A program made the position numbers and the translations under genes. From positions 1,112 to 39,733 of the forward strand of contig MKVN01000046.1 in assembly GCA_001898855.1 (NCBI GenBank): 38,622 nt of DNA. The letters run 5' to 3'. Under the pieces are notes generated by a model that searched no databases, was not told where the DNA came from, and worked only from the letters and a program-made list of their open reading frames with translations. Source of the DNA: Micrococcales bacterium 73-13 (lineage in GTDB: Bacteria; Actinomycetota; Actinomycetes; Actinomycetales; Microbacteriaceae). Shown in pieces: positions 30,477-37,032 of the stretch; position 1 is the stretch's first letter, and each line of letters starts with the position of its first letter.

Positions 30477-31571
30477 TCAGGCGAGGCGCTCGAGCCGCGC
30501 CGCCGCGCTCCGGATCGCCTCGTCGGTCGCCGTGAACGCCACCCGGACGTGGTGCGCGCCCTTCGCGCCGTAGAAGTCCCCCGGCGCGGTGAGGATGCCG
30601 AGGTCGGCGAGGCGCAGATGCGTCCGGCGGGAGTCCTCGCCGCGGGTCGCCCAGAGGTAGAGGCCGGCGCCGGACTCGTCGATCCGGAAGCCGGCGCGGC
30701 GCAGCCCGTCGGCGAGGATCCGGCGGCGCTCGCGGTAGCGCTCGCGCTGCGCCGCCACGTGCGCGTCGTCGGAGAGCGCGACCGTCATCGCCCGCTGCAC
30801 CGGCAGCGGCACCATGAGCCCGAGGTTCTTCCGCACCGCGAGCACGTCGGCGACGAGCCGACGGCAGCCCGCCACGACGCCGGCGCGGTAGCCGGCGAGG
30901 TTCGACTGCTTGGAGAGCGAGTAGACGGCGAGCACGCCGGCCCGCGAGTCGCCGACGACGGCCGGGTCGAGGATCGACGGCGTCGGGTCGGGAGCGGTCC
31001 AGTTGAGCTCGGCGTAGCACTCGTCGCCGACGATCACGGCGCCGAGCTCGCGGGCGCGGGCGACCGCGGCGCGCAGCGCCGGGACGTCGAGCACCCGGCC
31101 GTCGGGGTTGCCGGGCGAGTTGAGCCAGACCAGCCGCGTCGCCGCCGGCCAGGAGGCCGGGTCGTCGGCCGGCAGCGCGGTCGCGCCGACCGCCGCGGCC
31201 CCGACCTCGTAGGTCGGGTAGGCGAGCTCGGGATGGACCACGACGTCGCCGGGGCCGAGCCCGAGCGCGAGCGGCAGCAGCGCGATGAGCTCCTTCGACC
31301 CGATCGTCGGGATCGCGTGCTCCGCCGTGAGCCCCGGCACGCCGCGACGGCGATCGAACCAGGCGGCGATCGCCTCCCGCAGCTCCGGCGTGCCGGCGGT
31401 GGTCGGGTAGCCGGGCGCGCCGGCCGCGGCCGCGAGCGCCTCGGCGATCACGGCGGGCGTCGGGTCCACCGGCGAGCCGACGGAGAGGTCGACGAGGCCG
31501 TCGGGATGCGCGCGGGCGCGGGCGGTCGCCTCGCCGATCGAGTCCCAGGGGAAGTCGGGCAGCTGCAGCAC
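30477..31571 (-). CDS. dapC: succinyldiaminopimelate transaminase
   Basis: A 364-residue class I PLP aminotransferase of the actinobacterial DapC type that makes N-succinyl-diaminopimelate, the step between DapD and DapE. Visible blocks: PDFPWDSIGEAT at the N-terminus, LSVGSPVDPTP, GYPTTAGTPELREAIA, NSPGNPDGRV (substrate carboxylate and PLP contacts), GDECYAEL (Asp and Tyr that hold PLP) and YSLSKQSNLAGYR with the PLP lysine K221. Start: GTG at 31571 with GAAGG six bases before it. It follows fdxA by 38 bases on the same strand, so it is probably the third gene of the membrane protein - fdxA - dapC operon. Related proteins in other actinobacteria have the same order. Confidence 0.92.
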   Translation of the reverse strand: MLQLPDFPWDSIGEATARARAHPDGLVDLSVGSPVDPTPAVIAEALAAAAGAPGYPTTAGTPELREAIAAWFDRRRGVPGLTAEHAIPTIGSKELIALLPLALGLGPGDVVVHPELAYPTYEVGAAAVGATALPADDPASWPAATRLVWLNSPGNPDGRVLDVPALRAAVARARELGAVIVGDECYAELNWTAPDPTPSILDPAVVGDSRAGVLAVYSLSKQSNLAGYRAGVVAGCRRLVADVLAVRKNLGLMVPLPVQRAMTVALSDDAHVAAQRERYRERRRILADGLRRAGFRIDESGAGLYLWATRGEDSRRTHLRLADLGILTAPGDFYGAKGAHHVRVAFTATDEAIRSAAARLERLA

Positions 31572-31609
31572 GGGTGGCCTTCGTCTCGCGTCGTCGCTCG
31601 GGCCGGCGC

Positions 31610-31930
31610 TCAGGCGTCCCGCGGCGGGTGCGCCCGGACGACCGGGTGGTCGTCGTGGATGACGCCGACCTTCGCCGCGCCGCCCGGGGAGCCGATCTCG
31701 GCGAAGAACTCGACGTTCGCCGTGTAGTAGTCCGCCCACTGCGCCGGCAGGTCGTCCTCGTAGTAGATCGCCTCGACGGGGCACACCGGCTCGCAGGCGC
31801 CGCAGTCGACGCACTCGTCCGGGTGGATGTACAGCGAGCGCTCGCCCTCGTAGATGCAGTCCACCGGGCACTCGTCGACGCAGGCGCGGTCCTTCACGTC
31901 GACGCACGGCTCGGCGATCACGTACGTCAC
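31610..31930 (-). CDS. fdxA: seven-iron ferredoxin
   Basis: A 106-residue ferredoxin of the FdxA/FdxC type with one [3Fe-4S] and one [4Fe-4S] cluster. Cysteines: C9, C17, C21, C25, C40, C43, C46 and C50, with the usual spacing [17 protein letters not shown] and [16 protein letters not shown]. By family precedent C9, C17 and C50 hold the three-iron cluster. It is a cytosolic low-potential electron carrier; its partner is not known. GTG at 31930 overlaps the upstream stop as GTGA, and GGAG lies five bases before it. It sits between a small membrane protein and dapC, an arrangement conserved in actinobacteria whose logic is unclear because the DapC reaction needs no electrons. Confidence 0.95.
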   Translation of the reverse strand: MTYVIAEPCVDVKDRACVDECPVDCIYEGERSLYIHPDECVDCGACEPVCPVEAIYYEDDLPAQWADYYTANVEFFAEIGSPGGAAKVGVIHDDHPVVRAHPPRDA

Positions 31931-32373
31931 GAACGCTCCTCCGCAGACTCGAGCCCGCTCGCGGCGGGCCCCTCCATCGTAGCCGCGGCGTCCTGAGCCT
32001 CCGGCCCCGGCGGACGGCGTCGGCGCGGCCAGGCGACGATCGCCGCCGATGCGAGGGGCGGCGCGAGGATCCAGGTCCAGCCGTAGGCGTCGTCGCCGAC
32101 GATCACCGACCCGCCCGGACCGGCGAACGACAGCACGGCGATCGCGACGACGACGCCGAGCGCGCCGCCGACGGCCGGCCATCGGGTGCCCCAGAGCAGT
32201 CGCATGGCGATCAGGAACGCGATGATCGAGACCAGCCCGAGCACGATCCCGTACGGGAAGGCGATCGGGCCGACCGGGACCGTCGCCCGGTGCGCGACCG
32301 TGAACAGGATCCCCAGCGCCGCCCCGCACGCCGCGGAGACGAGCGCCGACACGGCGATCAGGACGGGCTGCAC
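31927..32373 (-). CDS. four-helix membrane protein, DUF6113-like
   Basis: A 148-residue protein with four predicted membrane helices: about 4-26 ([20 protein letters not shown]), 36-58 ([21 protein letters not shown]), 63-82 and 96-113, then a charged Pro/Ala-rich tail of ~35 residues that is probably cytosolic. Size and position directly upstream of fdxA-dapC resemble the DUF6113 proteins of other actinobacteria; that name is from memory and uncertain. The function is unknown. Start: GTG at 32373, 6 bases after TACGCT on the minus strand, so leaderless. Its stop overlaps the fdxA start by 4 bases. It is divergent from efeU, 57 bases away. The frame open to 33597 is efeU shadow. Confidence 0.75.
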   Translation of the reverse strand: MQPVLIAVSALVSAACGAALGILFTVAHRATVPVGPIAFPYGIVLGLVSIIAFLIAMRLLWGTRWPAVGGALGVVVAIAVLSFAGPGGSVIVGDDAYGWTWILAPPLASAAIVAWPRRRRPPGPEAQDAAATMEGPAASGLESAEERS

Positions 32374-32379
32374 CCGTCC

Positions 32380-32385
32380 AGCGTA
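32380..32385 (-). promoter_or_regulatory. -10 element of the DUF6113-like gene, fdxA and dapC
   Basis: TACGCT on the minus strand ends 6 bases before the GTG at 32373; leaderless start inferred. Confidence 0.55.
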
Positions 32386-32411
32386 GGCGCGCGTCGCGAG
32401 CGCGCCGATTT

Positions 32412-32430
32412 TTAGGTTAGGCTTACCTCT
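32412..32430. promoter_or_regulatory. efeU: IdeR/DtxR iron box over the efeU promoter
   Basis: TTAGGTTAGGCTTACCTCT matches the 19-base DtxR/IdeR consensus at 15 positions. It contains the efeU -10 (TAGGCT, 32418-32423) and ends directly before the GTG start. Iron-loaded IdeR bound here would block transcription. Confidence 0.88.
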
Positions 32431-33288
32431 GTGTTGGCGAACCTGCTGATCGGCCTCCGCGAGGGACTCGAGGCCGGGCTCATCGTCGGCATCCTCGTCG
32501 CCTACATCCGCAAGGTCGGCCGCGCCGACGTGCTGCCGAAGCTCTGGCTCGGCATCGGGATCGCGATCGCCGCCTCGCTCGCCACCGGCGCCATCCTCAC
32601 CTGGGGCCCGTACGGCCTCAGCTTCCAGGCGCAGGAGGCGATCGGCGGGCTGCTCTCCATCCTCGCCGTCGGCCTCGTCACCTGGATGATCTTCTGGATG
32701 GCGCGCCACGCCCGCCACCTGCGGCACGAGCTGGAGAGCCGGCTCGACAAGGCGCTCGCCGGCGGCGCCGGCGCCCTCGTCGCGATCGGCGTGATCGCCG
32801 TCGCCCGGGAGGGCATCGAGACCGCGCTGTTCGTCTGGGCGACCGTCAACTCCCAGGGCAACGCGCTGATCGGCACCCTCGGGGCCGTCGTCGGCATCCT
32901 CATCTCGGTCGTCCTCGCGTACCTCATCTACCGCGGCGCCCTGCGGATCGACCTGCGCCGCTTCTTCATCTGGACCGGGGCGTTCCTGATCCTGGTCGCC
33001 GCCGGCGTGCTCGCCTACGGCATCGGCGACCTGCAGGAGGCCGGCTGGCTCCCCGGCGGCGGCGCACCGGCGTTCAGCCTCGCCGCGGCGATCCCGCCGA
33101 CCAGCTGGTACGGCATCCTGCTCGCCGGCATCTTCAACTTCACGCCGGAGCCGACCTGGCTCCAGCTCGCCGGCTGGATCGCCTACCTCGCCGTCACCGC
33201 CACCGCGTTCGCCATCGTCGTCTCCGGTCGAGCCCGGCGTCGCGAACGCACCGCCGCGACCGAGCCGCGACCGGCCGCGGCGCACTGA
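32431..33288 (+). CDS. efeU: iron permease EfeU (FTR1 family)
   Basis: A 285-residue membrane protein of the Ftr1/EfeU family that moves iron across the cytoplasmic membrane. The two iron-binding REGxE motifs are REGLE (10-14) in helix 1 and REGIE (126-130) in helix 4. Seven helices are predicted, with a long loop between 2 and 3 (YGLSFQAQE) and WLPGGGAPAFS before the last helices. The tail is basic and Ala-rich. GTG at 32431 directly follows the IdeR box, and the -10 inside that box lies 7 bases upstream, so the mRNA is leaderless. It is followed by efeO after 46 bases and efeB, and forms the EfeUOB elemental/ferrous iron uptake system, expected to be repressed by iron. Confidence 0.95.
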   Translation: MLANLLIGLREGLEAGLIVGILVAYIRKVGRADVLPKLWLGIGIAIAASLATGAILTWGPYGLSFQAQEAIGGLLSILAVGLVTWMIFWMARHARHLRHELESRLDKALAGGAGALVAIGVIAVAREGIETALFVWATVNSQGNALIGTLGAVVGILISVVLAYLIYRGALRIDLRRFFIWTGAFLILVAAGVLAYGIGDLQEAGWLPGGGAPAFSLAAAIPPTSWYGILLAGIFNFTPEPTWLQLAGWIAYLAVTATAFAIVVSGRARRRERTAATEPRPAAAH

Positions 33289-33334
33289 CCTCCGACCCCA
33301 TCCGTCCACCGGCCCGCCGTCGACAAGGAGCCCC

Positions 33335-34555
33335 ATGCCCGCGTCCCGCCTCACCCCGATCGCCGCCGCGTCCGCGCTCGGCCTCGCCGCCGTCGCGCTG
33401 ACCGGCTGCGTGCCGAACAGCCCGAGCGGCGCCCGCCTCGCCGTCACCATCACCGACGACGGCTGCGCCGTCTCCGAGTCGACGGCGACCGCCGGCGCGA
33501 TCACCTTCGCGCTCGAGAACGCCGGCACCGACGTCAACGAGTTCGAGATCTTCGCCGAGGACCAGCTGCGCATCGTCGGCGAGAAGGAGAACGTCACCCC
33601 GGGCCAGACCGTCGACTACGTCGTCCAGCTCCAGCCCGGCACGTACTACACCGCCTGCAAGTTCCAGCAGATCGGCGCCCCGATCGGGGTCGCGCAGTTC
33701 ACCGTCACCGGCGAGGCCGTGACGGTCGCCGCCGACGAGCAGGCGCAGATCGACCTCGCGGTCGCGAACTACGTCGCGTACATCAAGTCGCAGACCGAGG
33801 AGCTCGTCCCCGCGGTCCAGGCCTTCGCGGCCGACTACGCGGCGGGGCGCGACGATGCGGCACGCGACGCCTTCGCGCTCGTGCGCTCGTACTACGAGCG
33901 CATCGAGCCGACCGCCGAGGCGTTCGGCGACCTCGACCCGAAGATCGACTACCGCGAGGTCGACGCCGTCGCGGAGGGACTGGACTGGACCGGCTTCCAC
34001 CGGATCGAGAAGGACCTCTGGCAGCCGCAGCCCGGCGACGTCAACTCGGACGGCGCGGACGCGTTCCTCGACTGGGCGCCCTCGACCCCGGCGCAGCGCC
34101 AGGCCTTCGCCGACCAGCTCGTCGCGGACGTCCAGGAGCTCTACGACCTGGTGCACGCCGCCGACTTCTCGGTCGGCATCGCCGACATCTCCAACGGCGC
34201 GATCGGCCTGCTCGACGAGGTCTCGGCCGGCAAGATCACCGGCGAGGAGGACTGGTGGTCGCACACCGACCTCGCCGACTTCGCGGCGAACGTCGACGGC
34301 GCCTGGGTCGCCTTCGGGGTCGTCCGGGACATCGCGGCCTCGAAGGGGCAGCAGGGCGAGGCGCTCGTCGCGGACATCGAGTCGGAGTTCACCGCGCTGC
34401 GCGACCTGCTCGCGACGTACGGGTCCTTCGAGACCGGGTTCACGCCGTACGACCAGGTCTCCGACTCGCAGCGCCAGGCGCTCTCGAACGCGGTCAACGC
34501 GCTCGCGGAGCCGCTCTCCCAGCTGACCCACACGGTCCTCGGCATCGCGGAGTGA
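33335..34555 (+). CDS. efeO: EfeO lipoprotein, cupredoxin plus M75 domain
   Basis: A 406-residue exported lipoprotein that hands iron to EfeU. The signal peptide ends in the lipobox LTGC with C25 as the lipid-modified residue. Residues ~35-125 form a cupredoxin-like domain (GAITFALENAGTDVNEFEIF, GTYYTACKF). Residues ~135-400 form the helical M75 peptidase-like domain with the metal motif H222-x-x-E225 (GFHRIEKDLW). Both domains are complete. ATG at 33335 with AAGGAG 4 bases upstream. It is the second gene of the efe operon. A degenerate copy of the 3'-end repeat (34557-34602) starts right after its stop. Confidence 0.94.
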   Translation: MPASRLTPIAAASALGLAAVALTGCVPNSPSGARLAVTITDDGCAVSESTATAGAITFALENAGTDVNEFEIFAEDQLRIVGEKENVTPGQTVDYVVQLQPGTYYTACKFQQIGAPIGVAQFTVTGEAVTVAADEQAQIDLAVANYVAYIKSQTEELVPAVQAFAADYAAGRDDAARDAFALVRSYYERIEPTAEAFGDLDPKIDYREVDAVAEGLDWTGFHRIEKDLWQPQPGDVNSDGADAFLDWAPSTPAQRQAFADQLVADVQELYDLVHAADFSVGIADISNGAIGLLDEVSAGKITGEEDWWSHTDLADFAANVDGAWVAFGVVRDIAASKGQQGEALVADIESEFTALRDLLATYGSFETGFTPYDQVSDSQRQALSNAVNALAEPLSQLTHTVLGIAE

Positions 34556-34556
34556 C

Positions 34557-34602
34557 GGTCGGGACCCCCGATGCGCGCCACGGGCGGCGTATCGGGACCC
34601 CG
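34557..34602 (+). repeat. 3'-end hairpin repeat, copy A (degenerate), after efeO
   Basis: It begins one base after the efeO stop with GGTCGGGACC and ends GCGTATCGGGACCCCG. It matches copy B (36264-36303) in GGTCG and CGTATCG-GACC. It has internal TCGGG/CCCGA pairing and may act as a terminator. Confidence 0.5.
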
Positions 34603-34618
34603 CCCGGCCGAAACCGCG

Positions 34619-34624
34619 GATAAT
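34619..34624 (+). promoter_or_regulatory. efeB: -10 element of efeB
   Basis: GATAAT ends 7 bases before the ATG at 34632, and no Shine-Dalgarno sequence is present. efeB may therefore have its own leaderless transcript besides the efeU transcript. Confidence 0.5.
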
Positions 34625-34631
34625 CCCTGAC

Positions 34632-35924
34632 ATGAGCGACGAGTCCGCCGAGCCCGCGGCCGATCCGGCGGGGATCAGCCGCCGGGGCCTCCTCGGGCTG
34701 CTCGGCACCGGCGCCGCCGGCCTCGCGGTCGGCGGCGCGGCCGGGGCCGGCATCGCGATCGCCGCCGGTGCGGGCCGCTCCGAGGCCCGGAGCGCCGCGA
34801 CCTACCCGTTCCACGGCGCGCAGCAGGCCGGCATCCTGACCCCGGTCCAGGACCGGCTGCACTTCGCCGCCTACGACCTGCCGGCGAACGCGACGAGGGA
34901 CGACTTCGTCGGCCTCCTCCGCGACTGGACCGCGGCGGCGGCCGAGATGACGCAGGGCCGGCCGATCGGCGAGGGCGCGATCGGCGACCTCGACCGGCCG
35001 CCGGACGACACGGGCGAGGCGCTCGACCTGCCGGCCAGCGGCCTGACGATCACCGTCGGCCTCGGTCCCTCCCTGTTCGACCACCCCGAGCACGGCGACC
35101 GATTCGGCATCCGCGCCCGCCAGCCCGCGCTGCTGCGCCCGCTGCCCCGCTTCGCCGGCGACGCGCTCGACCAGGCGCGCAGCGGCGGCGACCTCTGCGT
35201 GCAGGCGTGCGCCGACGACCCGCAGGTCGCCGTGCACGCGATCCGGAACCTGTCCCGCATCGCGTTCGGCCGAGCGCCGCTGCGCTGGTCGCAGCTCGGC
35301 TTCGGGCGCACCTCCTCGACCTCGACCTCGCAGGTCACCGCGCGGAACCTGCTCGGGTTCAAGGACGGCACCGCGAACCTCAAATCCGAGGATCCCGGCA
35401 CCGGCGCGGCGGTCTGGGTCGAGGCCGGAGACGACCCGGCCGCCGACTGGCTCGCCGGCGGCTCCTATCTCGTCGCGCGGCGGATCCGCATGCTCGTCGA
35501 GTCGTGGGACCGCGCCCAGCTCGGCGAGCAGGAGACGATCATCGGGCGCGACAAGGGCGAGGGCGCGCCGCTCTCCGGCGGCACGGAGTTCACCGCGCCG
35601 GACTTCTCGGAGATCGCCGCGAACGGGCAGCCGGTCATCGCCGCCGACGCGCACGTCCGGCTCGCGCATCCCGACCACAACGGCGGCGCCGCGCTGCTGC
35701 GCCGCGGCTACAACTACGTCGACGGCAACGACGCGCTCGGCCGGCTCGACGCCGGACTGTTCTTCATCGCGTTCCAGCGCTCCCCCGAGCAGTTCATCAC
35801 GGTGCAGCGCGCGCTCGCGAGCGACCTGCTCAACGAGTACATCAAGCACGTCGGCTCCGGCATCTGGGCCGTCCCGCCGGGGATCGCCGAGGGCGGATAC
35901 CTCGGTGAGACACTGTTCGCATGA
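34632..35924 (+). CDS. efeB: EfeB deferrochelatase/DyP-type peroxidase, Tat-exported
   Basis: A 430-residue heme peroxidase of the DyP family that works with EfeU and EfeO and is reported to release iron from heme or oxidise ferrous iron. The twin-arginine signal SRRGLLGLLG (R17, R18) is followed by a glycine/alanine-rich hydrophobic stretch to ~48. The DyP signature GFKDGTAN is at 242-249 with catalytic D245. The block HVRLAHPDHNGG (341-352) holds the heme-ligand histidine and LLRRGYNY the distal arginine. All key residues are present. The ATG at 34632 is preceded by its own -10 element. Its stop overlaps the DUF2200 start as ATGA. Export would need the Tat system, whose TatB gene lies at 24409-24783. 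Confidence 0.95.
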   Translation: MSDESAEPAADPAGISRRGLLGLLGTGAAGLAVGGAAGAGIAIAAGAGRSEARSAATYPFHGAQQAGILTPVQDRLHFAAYDLPANATRDDFVGLLRDWTAAAAEMTQGRPIGEGAIGDLDRPPDDTGEALDLPASGLTITVGLGPSLFDHPEHGDRFGIRARQPALLRPLPRFAGDALDQARSGGDLCVQACADDPQVAVHAIRNLSRIAFGRAPLRWSQLGFGRTSSTSTSQVTARNLLGFKDGTANLKSEDPGTGAAVWVEAGDDPAADWLAGGSYLVARRIRMLVESWDRAQLGEQETIIGRDKGEGAPLSGGTEFTAPDFSEIAANGQPVIAADAHVRLAHPDHNGGAALLRRGYNYVDGNDALGRLDAGLFFIAFQRSPEQFITVQRALASDLLNEYIKHVGSGIWAVPPGIAEGGYLGETLFA

Positions 35925-36277
35925 ACGCGAGGGTCTTCGGCTACTCGATCTCCGCCGTCTATCCGCTGTATGCGCAGAAGCTGGAGCGGAAGGGCCGCAC
36001 GACCGCTGAGCTCGACGAGGTCATCGAGTGGCTCACCGGCTTCTCGGACGCGGAGCTCGCCGCGCACCTCGACGCCGGGACGACGCTCGGGGAGCTCTTC
36101 GCCGAGGCGCGGCTCAACGAGCACGCGTCGCTCATCACCGGCGTGGTCTGCGGCGTGCGCGTCGAGGAGATCGAGGACCCGCTGATGCAGCGGATCCGCT
36201 ACCTCGACAAGCTCGTCGACGAGCTCGCGAAGGGCCGGCCGATGACGAAGGTGCTGCGCGCCCCGCGGGTCGAGTAG
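35921..36277 (+). CDS. DUF2200 family protein
   Basis: A 118-residue soluble protein of the DUF2200 family: VFGYSISAVYPLYAQKLERKGRTT, then EVIEWLTGFSDAELAAHL and AEARLNEHASLITGVVCGVRVEEIEDPLMQRIRYLDKLVDEL (in blocks). The function is unknown. In other bacteria it occurs as a free-standing gene. It is coupled to efeB by an ATGA overlap, which may be position only. The last codons, for Arg-Val-Glu-stop, are part of repeat copy B (CGCGGGTCGAGTAG), so the present C-terminus has been supplied or reshaped by the repeat. Confidence 0.88.
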   Translation: MNARVFGYSISAVYPLYAQKLERKGRTTAELDEVIEWLTGFSDAELAAHLDAGTTLGELFAEARLNEHASLITGVVCGVRVEEIEDPLMQRIRYLDKLVDELAKGRPMTKVLRAPRVE

Positions 36278-36303
36278 CTCGCTTCAGCGGGCGTATCGAG
36301 ACC
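36264..36303 (+). repeat. 3'-end hairpin repeat, copy B, at the end of the DUF2200 gene
   Basis: CGCGGGTCGAGTAG (36264-36277), 14 bases with a small CGCT-TC-AGCG hairpin, then CGTATCGAGACC (36292-36303). Both conserved ends are identical to copy C in inverted orientation. The TAG is the stop codon of the DUF2200 gene. Confidence 0.75.
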
Positions 36304-36352
36304 ACGCCCGCGCGTAATGCGCGCCGAACCGGATGCTGGCAGAGTGAACCAT

Positions 36353-36616
36353 ATGGTCGATGCGCCTACGTTCGCGGAAGTGATGCTTCGCGACTTCCGC
36401 GGCGCCATGCAAGGCAGGGGCGAGAAGGGTCTGCTGATCGCGACAGGCTCGTTCACGAGCGGCGCGAAAGCAGAAGCCTCGCGTGACGGAGCCACGCCGA
36501 TCGATCTTGTGGACGGCGATCGCTTATGCGATCTCTTGAAACTCCATGGTTTCGGGGTCGAGTCCCGACAGGTGGAGCAGGTCCTGGTCAAAACCGAGTT
36601 CTTCGTCGAGATCTAG
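36353..36616 (+). pseudogene. C-terminal remnant of an Mrr-type restriction endonuclease
   Basis: An 87-codon open frame from ATG 36353. The segments LRDFRGAMQGRGEKGLLIATGSF and GATPIDLVDGDRLCDLLKLHGFGV (in blocks DFRGAMQGRGEKG, LLIATGSFT, PIDLVDGDRLCDLLK) match the last part of Mrr_cat restriction endonucleases that cut modified DNA. In those proteins the catalytic D and (E/Q)xK residues come before this part, and an N-terminal DNA-binding domain before that. Both are missing here, and no matching sequence lies between this fragment and repeat copy B only 50 bases upstream. I infer a dead remnant, although a short product could still be made. Base composition is clearly less GC-rich than the neighbours, a sign of transfer. 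Confidence 0.72.
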
Positions 36617-36628
36617 ATTCCTATCTGA

Positions 36629-36910
36629 TCAGCCGAAGCGCTTCTTCGCTGCATTCGCGAGGCCGAGCCAGTCAGCAACGATCAGCGCTTCGCGCTTCGC
36701 CCTGGACCAATTCTGAATCTGCTTCTCGCGTGCCCAGGCTTCGTCGATCCTGGCGAACTCCTCGCAGTACGCGAGTTCGACCGGGAGCCGCTTCGACGTA
36801 TATGCACCGCCATGACCCAGTTCGTGCTCAGCGAGCCGCCGCTCGAGATTCCAGGTGCTGCCGACATAGGTCGTGCGGTCCGCGCAGCGGAGGATGTACA
36901 TGAATGGCAT
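36629..36910 (-). CDS. GIY-YIG domain nuclease, small UPF0213-like
   Basis: A 93-residue single-domain GIY-YIG nuclease. The motif pair is MYILRC (4-9) and TYVGST (14-19), followed by the arginine in NLERRLAEH and the metal-binding glutamate in EAWAREKQIQNW. PVELAYCEEF and the C-terminal ALIVADWLGLANAAKKRFG are typical of the group. These proteins are thought to cut DNA at junctions or free ends; the target here is unknown. The ATG at 36910 gives the usual family N-terminus; an ATG at 36952 is possible. It lies with the Mrr remnant between two inverted copies (B and C) of the hairpin repeat, in lower-GC DNA, so it may be acquired. Confidence 0.88.
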   Translation of the reverse strand: MPFMYILRCADRTTYVGSTWNLERRLAEHELGHGGAYTSKRLPVELAYCEEFARIDEAWAREKQIQNWSRAKREALIVADWLGLANAAKKRFG

Positions 36911-36967
36911 CGGGACAGGATCGCCGATTGCGATCGTCGCCGCGGGAACCATCCACAAGGGTGCTCG

Positions 36968-37004
36968 GGTCTCGATACGGCGCTCCGCGCCTACTCGACC
37001 CGCG
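36968..37004 (-). repeat. 3'-end hairpin repeat, copy C, after typA
   Basis: On the plus strand GGTCTCGATACG (36968-36979), a GGCGC-TCC-GCGCC hairpin, then CTACTCGACCCGCG (36991-37004). GGGTC and GACCC at the ends can also pair. It is copy B in inverted orientation and lies 28 bases downstream of the typA stop. Confidence 0.75.
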
Positions 37005-37032
37005 CGGCAGGACTGATCCGCGGGCGCGGGGC

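Noticed and set aside
36517-36532. Perfect GATCGC-TTAT-GCGATC hairpin.
   Set aside because: It is within coding sequence of the Mrr remnant, has no second copy and no regulatory context; chance is enough.
36541-36580. TCGGG-GTCGAGT-CCCGA looks like a tRNA T arm, flanked by CTCCA and TGGAG.
   Set aside because: No D arm, anticodon arm or acceptor stem can be built around it, and it lies inside the reading frame of the Mrr remnant.
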